From Motiliproteus sp047622605 (GTDB taxonomy: Bacteria > Pseudomonadota > Gammaproteobacteria > Pseudomonadales > Balneatricaceae), in NCBI GenBank assembly GCA_047622605.1, contig JBLHND010000019.1, forward strand, positions 1-32,889: a DNA stretch of 32,889 bases. Reading direction: 5' to 3'. The notes beneath the pieces were generated by a model that was given only the letters and a program-made list of their open reading frames with translations, had not been told where the DNA came from and did not search any database. Of the stretch, positions 1 through 7,755 are shown one piece after another. Numbering within the stretch: the first letter of the stretch is position 1; each line of letters begins with the position of its first letter. A program made the translations under genes and the position numbers.

Positions 1-214
1 CCTGCCTAAGCTGGCCCAGGCGCGCTGGTATAAAAACCTAAAATACGGCTACGCACGGGGTTACGAACCGGTCAAGTACGTCAAGAATATCCAGCGTTAC
101 CTGACGATGCTCAAATTGGAGAGCCGCTACGAGGCGATACAGGCGGCGAACGACGAGGATTTTATAGGGCCACCGGTGCCCTCGATCTTAGCGCGGCCGC
201 CCTTTACTCTCTAA
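1..214 (+). CDS. mltF: Membrane-bound lytic murein transglycosylase F, C-terminal fragment
   Basis: This is the 3' end of a gene that begins before the window; the reading frame starts at base 2 and ends with TAA at 212-214. The 70 visible residues include ARWYKNLKYGYARGYEPVKY and VKNIQRYLTML. These resemble the end of the MltF catalytic (SLT-like) domain, where a GYARG-EPV-YV-NI-RY pattern is usual. MltF is an outer-membrane-anchored periplasmic enzyme that cleaves peptidoglycan to anhydro-muropeptides. The adjacent tadA, convergent here, supports the call because mltF and tadA are neighbours in many gammaproteobacteria. The catalytic Glu and the N-terminal solute-binding domain lie outside the window. 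The stop codon touches the palindrome that follows. Confidence 0.8.
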   Translation, partial: LPKLAQARWYKNLKYGYARGYEPVKYVKNIQRYLTMLKLESRYEAIQAANDEDFIGPPVPSILARPPFTL

Positions 215-266
215 AAGGGGTCGGAGTGATTTGTTTGCTCTAAAATAAATCACTCCGACCCCTTTT
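213..266. repeat. 20-bp-stem palindrome between mltF and tadA, probable bidirectional terminator
   Basis: Left arm 213-232 and right arm 247-266 are perfect reverse complements of 20 bp, beginning AAAAGGGGTCGG, with a 14-nt loop. Each strand ends the stem in a T run, so it can terminate both converging genes. The sequence resembles the GGGGTC(A/G)GAGT palindromes often scattered in gammaproteobacterial genomes and linked to REP-associated tyrosine transposases; that family link is from memory. The left arm starts inside the mltF stop codon. The right arm encodes the last residues and stop of tadA. Confidence 0.75.
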
Positions 267-753
267 TACGCTTTTTTTCCGCGCGGCGCTCGGCAAAGAA
301 ACGACTCAGCTGGGCGCTGCACTGCTCGGCCAGCACCCCGCCGGTCACCTCTGGCGACCAGTTAAACCAAGCGCTGGACAGCAGCGTCGCCCGGCTGGCC
401 ACCACTCCGGCCTTAGGCTCCGACGCGCCATAGACCAGCCGCGAGATACGCGCATGGATCAAGGCGCCGCTGCACATGGTGCAGGGTTCCAGGGTGACAT
501 AGAGCGTCGCACCTGGCAGCCGATAATTTTGCAGCTGCCGCGATGCCTGACGCAGCGCCACCACCTCGGCATGAGCGCTGGGATCATGGCTGCTGATCGG
601 CTGATTCCAACCTTCACCGATCAATTCACCCTCGAGCACCACCAGAGCACCGACCGGCACCTCGCCCAGAATCGCACCCTGTTCGGCCAGCGCCAGGGCG
701 CGCGTCATCCACAAGCGATCCTGCTCCGCCTGCTGAGCCTCGTTATCGTCCAT
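250..753 (-). CDS. tadA: tRNA adenosine(34) deaminase TadA
   Basis: Converts the wobble adenosine of tRNA-Arg(ACG) to inosine; it is a zinc enzyme of the cytidine/deoxycytidylate deaminase fold. The protein is 167 aa, the usual size. It shows the HAE zinc/proton-shuttle motif (SAHAEV) and the PCTMC zinc motif (LEPCTMCSGA). The ATG at 751-753 (MDDNEAQQ) is chosen because a GAGG ribosome-binding site lies just upstream; the frame stays open to 993, but that extension overlaps speA and is unlike the family. The gene lies 58 nt after speA on the same strand. Its last codons (KKGSE-stop) run into the right arm of the palindrome at 247-266, so the C-terminal tail appears to be supplied by that repeat. 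Confidence 0.95.
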   Translation of the reverse strand: MDDNEAQQAEQDRLWMTRALALAEQGAILGEVPVGALVVLEGELIGEGWNQPISSHDPSAHAEVVALRQASRQLQNYRLPGATLYVTLEPCTMCSGALIHARISRLVYGASEPKAGVVASRATLLSSAWFNWSPEVTGGVLAEQCSAQLSRFFAERRAEKKRKKGSE

Positions 754-811
754 CGAAACCTCGGTGTCTAGCGAGGGCACACGCGAAGCTTGACCCGGCA
801 CGACAGGCCCA

Positions 812-2728
812 TCAACGCTCGTAATAGGTATAGCCACGCAGGCTGGCACTAAAACTCTGCAGCACTTCGCGGCGCTCCGTCGGGCTGATCTTGCCCTCAC
901 GCACCGCTCGCTCGGCAACCCCCCGAAAGCTTTCCAGCAGCGCCTGGGGCTGGTATTCCACGTAGCTGAGCACGTCAGAGATACTGTCGCCATCCAGCTC
1001 TTTTACCACCTCGAAGCTGCCATCGGCATTGATCCGGACACTGGCGACCGCCGTATCGCCCAACAGGTTATGCAGATCGCCCAGCGTCTCCTGATAGGCA
1101 CCGACCAGAAACACGCCCAGCACGTAATCTTCATCGTCCTTGAGCGGATGCAACGCCAGGGTATTACGCACCTCGTTGGCATCGATAAAGCGGTCGATCT
1201 TGCCGTCACAGTCACAGGTGATATCGGCGATGATCGCCTCACGGGTCGGCTCTTCGTTATTACGATGAATCGGCATCACTGGGAACACCTGATCGATGGC
1301 CCAGGTATCCGGAAGCGACTGGAACACACTGAAGTTACCGTAGTAAATATCGGCCAGATACTCGTGCAACCCCTCAAGCTCAGGCGGCGTTCGCTCGCAC
1401 AGACACAGCTCGGCCTTGATGCGCTGCAACGCCTCCAGAAACAGATTCTCAGACAGCGAGCGCTGGCGCAGATCGATCTGCCCGCGCCTGAACAACTCAC
1501 CCAGCTCATCACGGTAGTAGACCGCGTCGTTGTAACATTTTTGCAGATTATTGGCACTGACCGCATCGACCACGGCACGCAGATTAACGATCAGATCATG
1601 GGCGTCCTCAGCCAGGGTTACGGGTAACACCCCAGGTTCAAACGTGGTCACATCGAGAATATTAAACAGCAGGATCGAGGAATAGGCCACCGTAGAACGA
1701 CCCGACTCCGTCACGATACAGGGGTGTGCAATCTCCTGGGTATCGAGCATGCTGGCCACGGCCTCGATGATATCGCTGCAGTATTCGTCCAGACTGTAAT
1801 TCTTGGAGTGTTCCTGATTATTTTTGGCGCCGGTGTAATCCACCGCCAGACCCCCGCCTAGGTCTAGATAGCCCATGGGAGCGCCCTCTTTAACCAGATC
1901 GGTATAGTAGCGGCAAGCCTCAGTCACACCGTTGCGGATTTCGAGAATATTGGGAATCTGCGAACCCAGGTGATAATGCAGCAGGTGCATGCAATCGAGC
2001 ATGTCATTGGCTTTGAGGGTATCTATCGCCGTCACCAGCTGATTAGTCGTCAGGCCGAAGATACTCCGATCGCCGCTGGTCTTATTCCACAAACCACTGA
2101 CCTTGGAGGAGAGCTTAACCCGCACCCCTAGAAAGGGTCGAATCCCCAAGGCGTTACTGCGTTCAATAATGATCGGCAGCTCGGTGGGTGTTTCTATTAC
2201 AAACACACAGCGATAACCCAGCCGTTGGGCGCGCAGACCCAGGTCGATAAACTCCTGGTCTTTATAGCCGTTGCAGATAATCAACCGGCCGTCAGCCTTA
2301 ATCGCCGACAGGGCTACGATCAGCTCCGCCTTACTGCCCGCTTCCAGTCCGTGCTGGTAGCGCTCACCGAACTGTGCGATCTCCTCGATCACCTGAGCCT
2401 GCTGGTTGACCTTAATCGGAAAAACCCCTCGATACTCGCCCTGATAGTCGAGCTTTTTGATCGCGGCGGCGAACGCCTCGTTAAGCTTTTGGATCTGTGC
2501 GTCGAGCAGGTTTTCGATCCGCAGCAACAACGGCAACGGCAACCCACGCTGACGGATGCCGGACAAGATCTCCGGGATGGAGACCCGCACATCGGTGCCA
2601 TCGAAGGGAACCTTGACCATCACATCGCCCTGTTCGGACAACTCAAAGTAGCCGGCACCCCAGTGATCTATACCGTACAGGTCGGCAGATTGAGCGGCAG
2701 ACCAGGCATTCGGATTATTTTTTTTCAA
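812..2728 (-). CDS. speA: Biosynthetic arginine decarboxylase
   Basis: PLP-dependent enzyme of the alanine-racemase-fold (fold III) group; it converts arginine to agmatine, the first step of the agmatine route to putrescine. Length 638 aa fits SpeA. Visible landmarks: GVFPIKVNQQ around residue 101-110, with Lys106 as the expected PLP lysine; HLGSQIPN near 253-260; the glycine loop DLGGGLAVDY near 289-298; and TCDCDG at 504-509, matching the family's C-terminal active-site Cys motif. The start is TTG at 2726-2728: an in-frame TAA lies just upstream, AAGGA stands 9 nt before the TTG, and no ATG gives the conserved N-terminus. The leader contains repeated ATCGAT boxes around 2790-2803. No convincing promoter was found. 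Confidence 0.95.
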   Translation of the reverse strand: MKKNNPNAWSAAQSADLYGIDHWGAGYFELSEQGDVMVKVPFDGTDVRVSIPEILSGIRQRGLPLPLLLRIENLLDAQIQKLNEAFAAAIKKLDYQGEYRGVFPIKVNQQAQVIEEIAQFGERYQHGLEAGSKAELIVALSAIKADGRLIICNGYKDQEFIDLGLRAQRLGYRCVFVIETPTELPIIIERSNALGIRPFLGVRVKLSSKVSGLWNKTSGDRSIFGLTTNQLVTAIDTLKANDMLDCMHLLHYHLGSQIPNILEIRNGVTEACRYYTDLVKEGAPMGYLDLGGGLAVDYTGAKNNQEHSKNYSLDEYCSDIIEAVASMLDTQEIAHPCIVTESGRSTVAYSSILLFNILDVTTFEPGVLPVTLAEDAHDLIVNLRAVVDAVSANNLQKCYNDAVYYRDELGELFRRGQIDLRQRSLSENLFLEALQRIKAELCLCERTPPELEGLHEYLADIYYGNFSVFQSLPDTWAIDQVFPVMPIHRNNEEPTREAIIADITCDCDGKIDRFIDANEVRNTLALHPLKDDEDYVLGVFLVGAYQETLGDLHNLLGDTAVASVRINADGSFEVVKELDGDSISDVLSYVEYQPQALLESFRGVAERAVREGKISPTERREVLQSFSASLRGYTYYER

Positions 2729-2957
2729 CAGACAAAATCCTTAAACAGCGTCCAACCCGTTCTTAGACGCTAATGATCGAGCGCATAGATCGATAAAGAT
2801 CGATGCCATAAACAGCCCCCATGACAGGGCCTTGCGAAGGCGCGAAATATCTCACCTTTCTATACCTAAAAGAAAGACCTAAAAGGAACAACCCAAGCGT
2901 ATTTTTTAAAAAAAAATAACGATGATTTCAGTGACTGACAGATCCCCCCCCTGCAAT

Positions 2958-3494
2958 TCAGGGATCGACTCGCCGACGGGCAATAGAGCCCAGGGTTCGG
3001 ACCCAGGGTTTGTCGCGAAGTTTATACTCAGTCATCAACTCAGCCGCCGCCTGCTGGGCCGCTTTTATAGAGCCGTAACGCCCGACCAGCAGCACCCGCC
3101 AGAGGGCATTAGCATTTTTTATCTCGACCTCGCGACTCTCGGGAATGTTCTTTAATAGCTGCAGCCGCCGGTCGCAGGGGGCGCTATGACAGGCGAGTAA
3201 CTGTAGGGTGTAGCGGCCGATGGAGGACTCACCTTGGGTGCCCGAGAGCGCAGCGCTGACTGATGCTGGACTCTTCGGCACCCCTTTGGTGGTGAACGTA
3301 GCTGCGGACTCGAACTCGCCATTGAATTCGATGCCACTAAGATAATGCTGGCTGCGGTACACCGCCACCCGATTATCTTTCCAACTGGCACAGACCCAGA
3401 TCTCGCCTTCGGGCTTACAGGCGGTAATACTCGTTACTTCGGTAGCCCAGGCCCCTGATGTAAACAGCAGCGCGAATAACAAAAGTCTATTCAT
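2958..3494 (-). CDS. Exported SPOR-domain protein
   Basis: A 178-aa protein with a Sec signal peptide (MNRLLLFALLFTSGAWA, likely cut after residue 17) and a C-terminal SPOR-like domain at about 94-170 (YTLQLLAC... WRVLLVGRYGSIKAAQQAAA). SPOR domains bind denuded glycan strands at the division septum, so a periplasmic peptidoglycan-binding role is inferred; the exact function is unknown. Four cysteines (26, 35, 102, 107) could form two disulfides in the periplasm. The ATG at 3494 is preferred over a TTG two codons upstream, although neither has a strong ribosome-binding site. It lies between the guaA terminator and speA on the same strand. The 229-nt gap to speA has an A/T-run block (about 2901-2918) but no clear hairpin. 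Confidence 0.75.
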   Translation of the reverse strand: MNRLLLFALLFTSGAWATEVTSITACKPEGEIWVCASWKDNRVAVYRSQHYLSGIEFNGEFESAATFTTKGVPKSPASVSAALSGTQGESSIGRYTLQLLACHSAPCDRRLQLLKNIPESREVEIKNANALWRVLLVGRYGSIKAAQQAAAELMTEYKLRDKPWVRTLGSIARRRVDP

Positions 3495-3626
3495 AATCAA
3501 AGGCCAACGCCTAATCTATAAGTTATCACTGACAAAAAATAAGTCAGAGTAGAGACTCCTGCCAGCGCATGCAACCAGCGCAGGGCCCCCTCTAACAGCC
3601 TCGAAAACCAGAATACACCCTCAAGT

Positions 3627-3651
3627 AAAAAAAAACCCGCCATTGGCGGGC
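3627..3651 (-). terminator. Intrinsic terminator after guaA
   Basis: On the minus strand the stem CCCGCC/GGCGGG (3636-3650) with a 3-nt loop is followed by a run of nine T. It lies 27 nt beyond the guaA stop and ends the guaBA transcription unit. Confidence 0.9.
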
Positions 3652-3677
3652 TTGATAGACACTAGTAGCCTAGGACG

Positions 3678-5255
3678 CTATTCCCACTCGATAGTCGCGG
3701 GTGGCTTGCTGGAGACATCATAAGCAACCCGGGAGATCCCGGAGATCTCGTTGATGATCCGGCTCGATACGGTTTCCAGCAACTCATAGGGCAGATGCGC
3801 CCAGCGCGCCGTCATAAAGTCGATCGTTTCTACCGCACGTAGCGACACGACGTATTCATAACGACGGCCATCGCCGACGACTCCTACCGACTTAACCGGC
3901 AGGAACACCACAAACGCCTGGCTGGTCTTGTGATACCAACCTGAACGATGCAGCTCTTCCATAAAGATCGCATCGGCTTCTCGCAGAATATCGGCGAACT
4001 CGCGCTTCACCTCACCCAGAATCCGCACGCCCAGACCAGGACCAGGGAACGGGTGCCGGTAAACCATATCATAAGGCAGACCCAGCTCCAGGCCGATCTT
4101 GCGCACCTCATCCTTGAACAATTCGCGTAACGGCTCGATCAGCGCCAGCGCCATATCATCAGGCAGTCCGCCGACGTTGTGGTGCGACTTGATCATATGC
4201 GCCTTGCCGGTCTTGCCGGCGGCAGATTCGATCACATCCGGATAGATGGTGCCCTGGGCCAGCCATTTAACGTTATCAATCTTGTGTGATTCGGTATCAA
4301 ACACCTCGATAAAGGTATTACCGATGATCTTACGCTTAGCCTCAGGATCAGCCACACCCACAAGCTTACCCAGAAACAGCTCCTGGGCATTGACGCGGAT
4401 AACCTTGACGCCCATGTTCTTGGCAAACATGTCCATCACCTGATCGCCTTCGTGCTTACGCAGCAGGCCGTTATCGACAAACACGCAGGTCAACTGTTTA
4501 CCGATGGCCTTATGCAGCAGCGCGGCGACCACCGATGAATCAACTCCGCCAGACAGACCCAGCAGCACATGATCGCTGCCTACCTTCTCACGAACCTGTT
4601 CGATGGCATCCTTGACGATATTGGATGCGGTCCAGAGTCCTTCACAGCCACAGATATCACGTACAAAACGCGATAAGATCCGTTCGCCCTGCTTGGTATG
4701 AGTGACCTCAGGATGGAACTGGACCCCATAGAAACGGCGTTGCTGGTCATACATACCTGCAATCGGAGCGCTCTCCGTCGAGGCCATCAGATGGAAGCCC
4801 TTGGGCATCACGCTGACCTTATCGCCGTGGCTCATCCACACATCCAGCAACAACACGCCGTTATTGGCGACGTGATCTTCGATACCCTCGAGCAACGTAC
4901 TGCTGCCCTCGACCCTGACTTTGGCATAACCGAATTCGCGCTGTTCCGAAGTCGCTACCGAACCACCCAACTGTTCCGCCATGGTCTGCATGCCGTAGCA
5001 GATGCCCAGTACCGGCACGCCCAGTTCAAACACCACCTGAGGTGCCCGTGGCGTATCGACAGCGGCTACCGACTCAGGGCCGCCGGCCAGAATAATCCCC
5101 TTCGGATTGAACGCACGGATCTCAGCCTCGCTCATATCAAAGGCACGAATCTCGGAGAATACACCGCATTCACGCACCCGACGGGCGATCAACTGGGTGT
5201 ACTGGGAGCCGAAATCAAGAATCAGAATACGCTGTGCATGAATATCAACTGTCAC
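3678..5255 (-). CDS. guaA: GMP synthase (glutamine-hydrolysing)
   Basis: Converts XMP to GMP using ATP and glutamine-derived ammonia, the last step of guanine nucleotide synthesis. The 525 aa match the family. The N-terminal class-I glutaminase domain has the nucleophile Cys86 (GICYGMQ) and the His181/Glu183 pair (FHPEV). The ATP-pyrophosphatase domain has the P-loop SGGVDSS at 235-241. The C-terminal dimerization domain ends in KPPATIEWE, the usual GuaA ending. The start is GTG (5253-5255), with GGAG 9 nt upstream. It follows guaB by 117 nt and ends in a strong terminator, so guaBA is probably one operon. Confidence 0.97.
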   Translation of the reverse strand: MTVDIHAQRILILDFGSQYTQLIARRVRECGVFSEIRAFDMSEAEIRAFNPKGIILAGGPESVAAVDTPRAPQVVFELGVPVLGICYGMQTMAEQLGGSVATSEQREFGYAKVRVEGSSTLLEGIEDHVANNGVLLLDVWMSHGDKVSVMPKGFHLMASTESAPIAGMYDQQRRFYGVQFHPEVTHTKQGERILSRFVRDICGCEGLWTASNIVKDAIEQVREKVGSDHVLLGLSGGVDSSVVAALLHKAIGKQLTCVFVDNGLLRKHEGDQVMDMFAKNMGVKVIRVNAQELFLGKLVGVADPEAKRKIIGNTFIEVFDTESHKIDNVKWLAQGTIYPDVIESAAGKTGKAHMIKSHHNVGGLPDDMALALIEPLRELFKDEVRKIGLELGLPYDMVYRHPFPGPGLGVRILGEVKREFADILREADAIFMEELHRSGWYHKTSQAFVVFLPVKSVGVVGDGRRYEYVVSLRAVETIDFMTARWAHLPYELLETVSSRIINEISGISRVAYDVSSKPPATIEWE

Positions 5256-5372
5256 GATCTTTTACTCCGCCCTGGAGACTCGGCATAGGCCGCCCCCGGT
5301 GCTGCTAATAATTACTCTAAAACAAGATGGGGCATTATCACCGCCCCATCGCTTGGGTATCCAGGGAGCGGA

Positions 5373-6842
5373 CTAACCGACCCTGTAGTTGGGCGATTCT
5401 TTGGTGATCGTCACGTCATGGACGTGGCTTTCCGCCATCCCTGCACCCGTAATGCGTACAAACTGCGGCTTGGTGCGCATCTGCTCGATATCCAGACTGC
5501 CGGTATAACCCATACTGGAACGCAAGCCACCCATCATCTGATGCACGACGGCCGCCATAGGGCCTTTACAGGCAACCCGGCCTTCAATCCCCTCAGGGAC
5601 CAGCTTCTCAGCCCCGGCATCGGCATCCTGAAAGTAACGATCGGAGGAGCCCTGAGACTGCGCCATAGCGCCTATAGATCCCATGCCCCTGTAGGCTTTA
5701 AAAGAACGCCCCTGGAACAGCTCGATCTCACCCGGTGCCTCATCGGTACCGGCCAGCATGCTGCCGATCATCACCGCGCTGGCACCGGCGGCAATAGCCT
5801 TGGCCAGGTCGCCCGAGAAGCGGATACCCCCATCGGCGATCAGCGGCACACCGCGATCCTTCAATGCCGCAGCCACGTTAGCCACTGCGGAGATCTGCGG
5901 AACCCCGACACCGGCGACGATACGCGTGGTACAGATAGAACCCGGGCCTATACCGACCTTAACCCCGTCAGCACCCGCATCAGCCAGCGCCAGGGCGGCC
6001 TCAGCGGTGGCGATATTACCGCCAATCACCTGCACATCAGGAAAGTTCTGTTTGGTCCAGCGCACCCGGTCGATAACGCCCTTGGAGTGACCATGGGCAG
6101 TATCTACAACAATCACATCGACCCCAGCCTTGGCCAGCGCGGCGATCCGCTCTTCAGTCTCAGGACCGGTGCCCACTGCCGCACCGACGATCAGACTGCC
6201 TTCGCTGTCCTTGGTGGCATTGGGATAGGCCTTGGCCTTGTTGATGTCCTTAACGGTCATCATCCCTTTAAGATGAAAATCGGCATCGACGACCAGAATC
6301 TTCTCGATCCGATGCTTGCGCAGCAGATTGCGAACCTGGTTGGCATCGGCACCCTCAGGAACGGTCACCAGCTTTTCCTTGGGGGTCATAATCGAATCGA
6401 CGCTCGCATCCAGATGCTGCTCAAAACGCATATCCCGGCTGGTCACGATTCCCACCAGATCCTTACCCCTGACTACCGGAAAGCCTGAGAAGCCATGCAA
6501 CGCGGCCAACTTATGCAGTTCACCCACGGACAGATCTGGGGAGCAGGTAATGGGGTCTTTAACCACGCCACTCTCATAACGTTTAACCCTGAGCACTTCC
6601 GCGGCCTGCTTGGCGATGGTCATGCTCTTGTGGATGATACCTATACCACCCTCCTGAGCCATGGCAATAGCCAGACGTGACTCGGTAACGGTATCCATGG
6701 CCGCCGAGGCAAGCGGGATATTGAGCTCGATCGTCTTGGTCAGCCGTGTTTTCAGACTCACATCCTTGGGCAGCACCTCGGAATATCCGGGCACCAGTAA
6801 TACATCATCGAAGGTCAGCGCTTCCTGAGAAACTCGTAACAT
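5373..6842 (-). CDS. guaB: IMP dehydrogenase
   Basis: NAD-dependent oxidation of IMP to XMP, the committed step toward GMP. The 489-aa protein has the TIM-barrel catalytic domain interrupted by two CBS domains at about 93-205, which bind purine nucleotides in this family. The active-site loop GPGSICTTRIV places the catalytic cysteine at 304, and the flap region carries SSDRYFQD. The ATG at 6842 has a near-perfect AGGAGGT ribosome-binding site 7 nt upstream. The promoter with TATAAT at 6883-6888 gives a leader of about 30 nt. guaA lies downstream. Confidence 0.97.
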   Translation of the reverse strand: MLRVSQEALTFDDVLLVPGYSEVLPKDVSLKTRLTKTIELNIPLASAAMDTVTESRLAIAMAQEGGIGIIHKSMTIAKQAAEVLRVKRYESGVVKDPITCSPDLSVGELHKLAALHGFSGFPVVRGKDLVGIVTSRDMRFEQHLDASVDSIMTPKEKLVTVPEGADANQVRNLLRKHRIEKILVVDADFHLKGMMTVKDINKAKAYPNATKDSEGSLIVGAAVGTGPETEERIAALAKAGVDVIVVDTAHGHSKGVIDRVRWTKQNFPDVQVIGGNIATAEAALALADAGADGVKVGIGPGSICTTRIVAGVGVPQISAVANVAAALKDRGVPLIADGGIRFSGDLAKAIAAGASAVMIGSMLAGTDEAPGEIELFQGRSFKAYRGMGSIGAMAQSQGSSDRYFQDADAGAEKLVPEGIEGRVACKGPMAAVVHQMMGGLRSSMGYTGSLDIEQMRTKPQFVRITGAGMAESHVHDVTITKESPNYRVG

Positions 6843-6882
6843 CTAAGCAACCTCCTAAAAATTCGGCTGGAAAAAAGGGCAA

Positions 6883-6911
6883 ATTATATAACGACGAAAA
6901 GCCCTGAACAA
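6883..6911 (-). promoter_or_regulatory. guaB promoter (sigma-70 type)
   Basis: On the minus strand a perfect -10 TATAAT (6883-6888) is preceded at exactly 17 bp by TTGTTC (6906-6911), a partial -35 match. It lies about 40 nt upstream of the guaB ATG. Confidence 0.65.
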
Positions 6912-7027
6912 CCAGTGCTCAAGGCTAATGACGAATGACTAATAAATTAAGGCAAGAATCAGCCCAACCAGGACCCATCTACAACCAAACAGCCTGCCGG
7001 ACTTGTCCGGTCGTACTGCAAACCTAG

Positions 7028-7228
7028 CTAGTCCAGTTCGTCGATCCAGGCTGCCTGAATGGCTTCAAGAATCTTCTCACCGCAGTGCTTGGGATCGTCA
7101 TCGAACTCATCCAGCGCCAACACCCACGCCATCAGGTCGGTAAAACGCAGGACCCGGGGGTCCACATCGGGATGTTTTTCAACCAATTCAATTGCGATGT
7201 CCAGCGTATCTATCCACTTAAGTCCCAT
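7028..7228 (-). CDS. iscX: Fe-S assembly protein IscX
   Basis: Small acidic protein of exactly 66 aa, the family's standard length (MGLKWIDTLDIA...). IscX binds IscS and iron and tunes cysteine desulfurase activity, also described as an adaptor or iron sensor in ISC assembly. The residues DVDPRVLRFTDL and the tail WIDELD are typical. The ATG at 7226-7228 has AGGAGGT upstream; the frame is open nine codons further but without conservation. It is the last gene of the isc cluster, 53 nt after fdx. Beyond it is a short hairpin at 6997-7010 without a T run, then the guaB promoter region. Confidence 0.93.
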   Translation of the reverse strand: MGLKWIDTLDIAIELVEKHPDVDPRVLRFTDLMAWVLALDEFDDDPKHCGEKILEAIQAAWIDELD

Positions 7229-7281
7229 CACTACCTCCTGTTTGACGCTTATCAACTATCGACCTAATGCCTAGAATCGAC

Positions 7282-7620
7282 CTAATGCACCTCAGAGACC
7301 TGATTGAGGGTGTATTTGGGTATCTCGATCACCAGATCCTTATCGCTGACCAATGCCTGACAACTCAGCCGCGAATCGGGCTCCAGCCCCCAGGCCTTGT
7401 CCAGCATATCGTCTTCCAACTCATCGGCCTCGCCCAATGACTCACTACCCTCACGAATAATTACATGACAGGTGGTACAGGCACAGGACTTTTCACAGGC
7501 GTGCTCAATCTCAATCCCTTGCTCCAAAGCCGCATCACAGATACTGATACCGGGCTCGACGGTAATTACTTTGCCATCAGGACAAAGCTCAGCGTGCGGC
7601 AGAAAGATCAACTGGGGCAT
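7282..7620 (-). CDS. fdx: ISC-type [2Fe-2S] ferredoxin
   Basis: Adrenodoxin-like ferredoxin of 112 aa that supplies electrons for cluster building on IscU. The cluster ligands are Cys42, Cys48, Cys51 and Cys87 (HACEKSCACTTC ... LSCQ). The extra Cys46 is also common in ISC ferredoxins. An acidic helix (EADELEDDMLDKAWG, about 64-78) is the expected partner-docking surface. The start ATG (7618-7620) has AAGGAG 6 nt upstream. It lies downstream of hscA after a 135-nt spacer in which no gene is visible. Confidence 0.96.
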   Translation of the reverse strand: MPQLIFLPHAELCPDGKVITVEPGISICDAALEQGIEIEHACEKSCACTTCHVIIREGSESLGEADELEDDMLDKAWGLEPDSRLSCQALVSDKDLVIEIPKYTLNQVSEVH

Positions 7621-7755
7621 CTCAACTCCTTAATTCCCAACAGGGAAGTTACACAATAATAGCGAAGGCCTTAGGCACAAGACCCCATACAAACTAAATT
7701 TTATTTACCGGAACAAGCCCGGCGCATCCTCTCGTGCATACGCAGGAAAACAAGA

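Noticed and set aside
2901..2918. T/A run between the SPOR gene and speA as a terminator
   Set aside because: The run is present, but no stable hairpin precedes it on the minus strand; only a 4-bp stem could be drawn.
5418..6488. Long plus-strand open frame of 356 codons opposite guaB
   Set aside because: It is wholly antisense to a strongly conserved gene, has no family resemblance and no ribosome-binding site; codon bias of guaB explains it. The frame at 8539-9528 opposite hscA is rejected for the same reason.
6997..7010. Hairpin CCGGA/TCCGG after iscX
   Set aside because: Short stem with no T run on the minus strand, so it is not called as a terminator.
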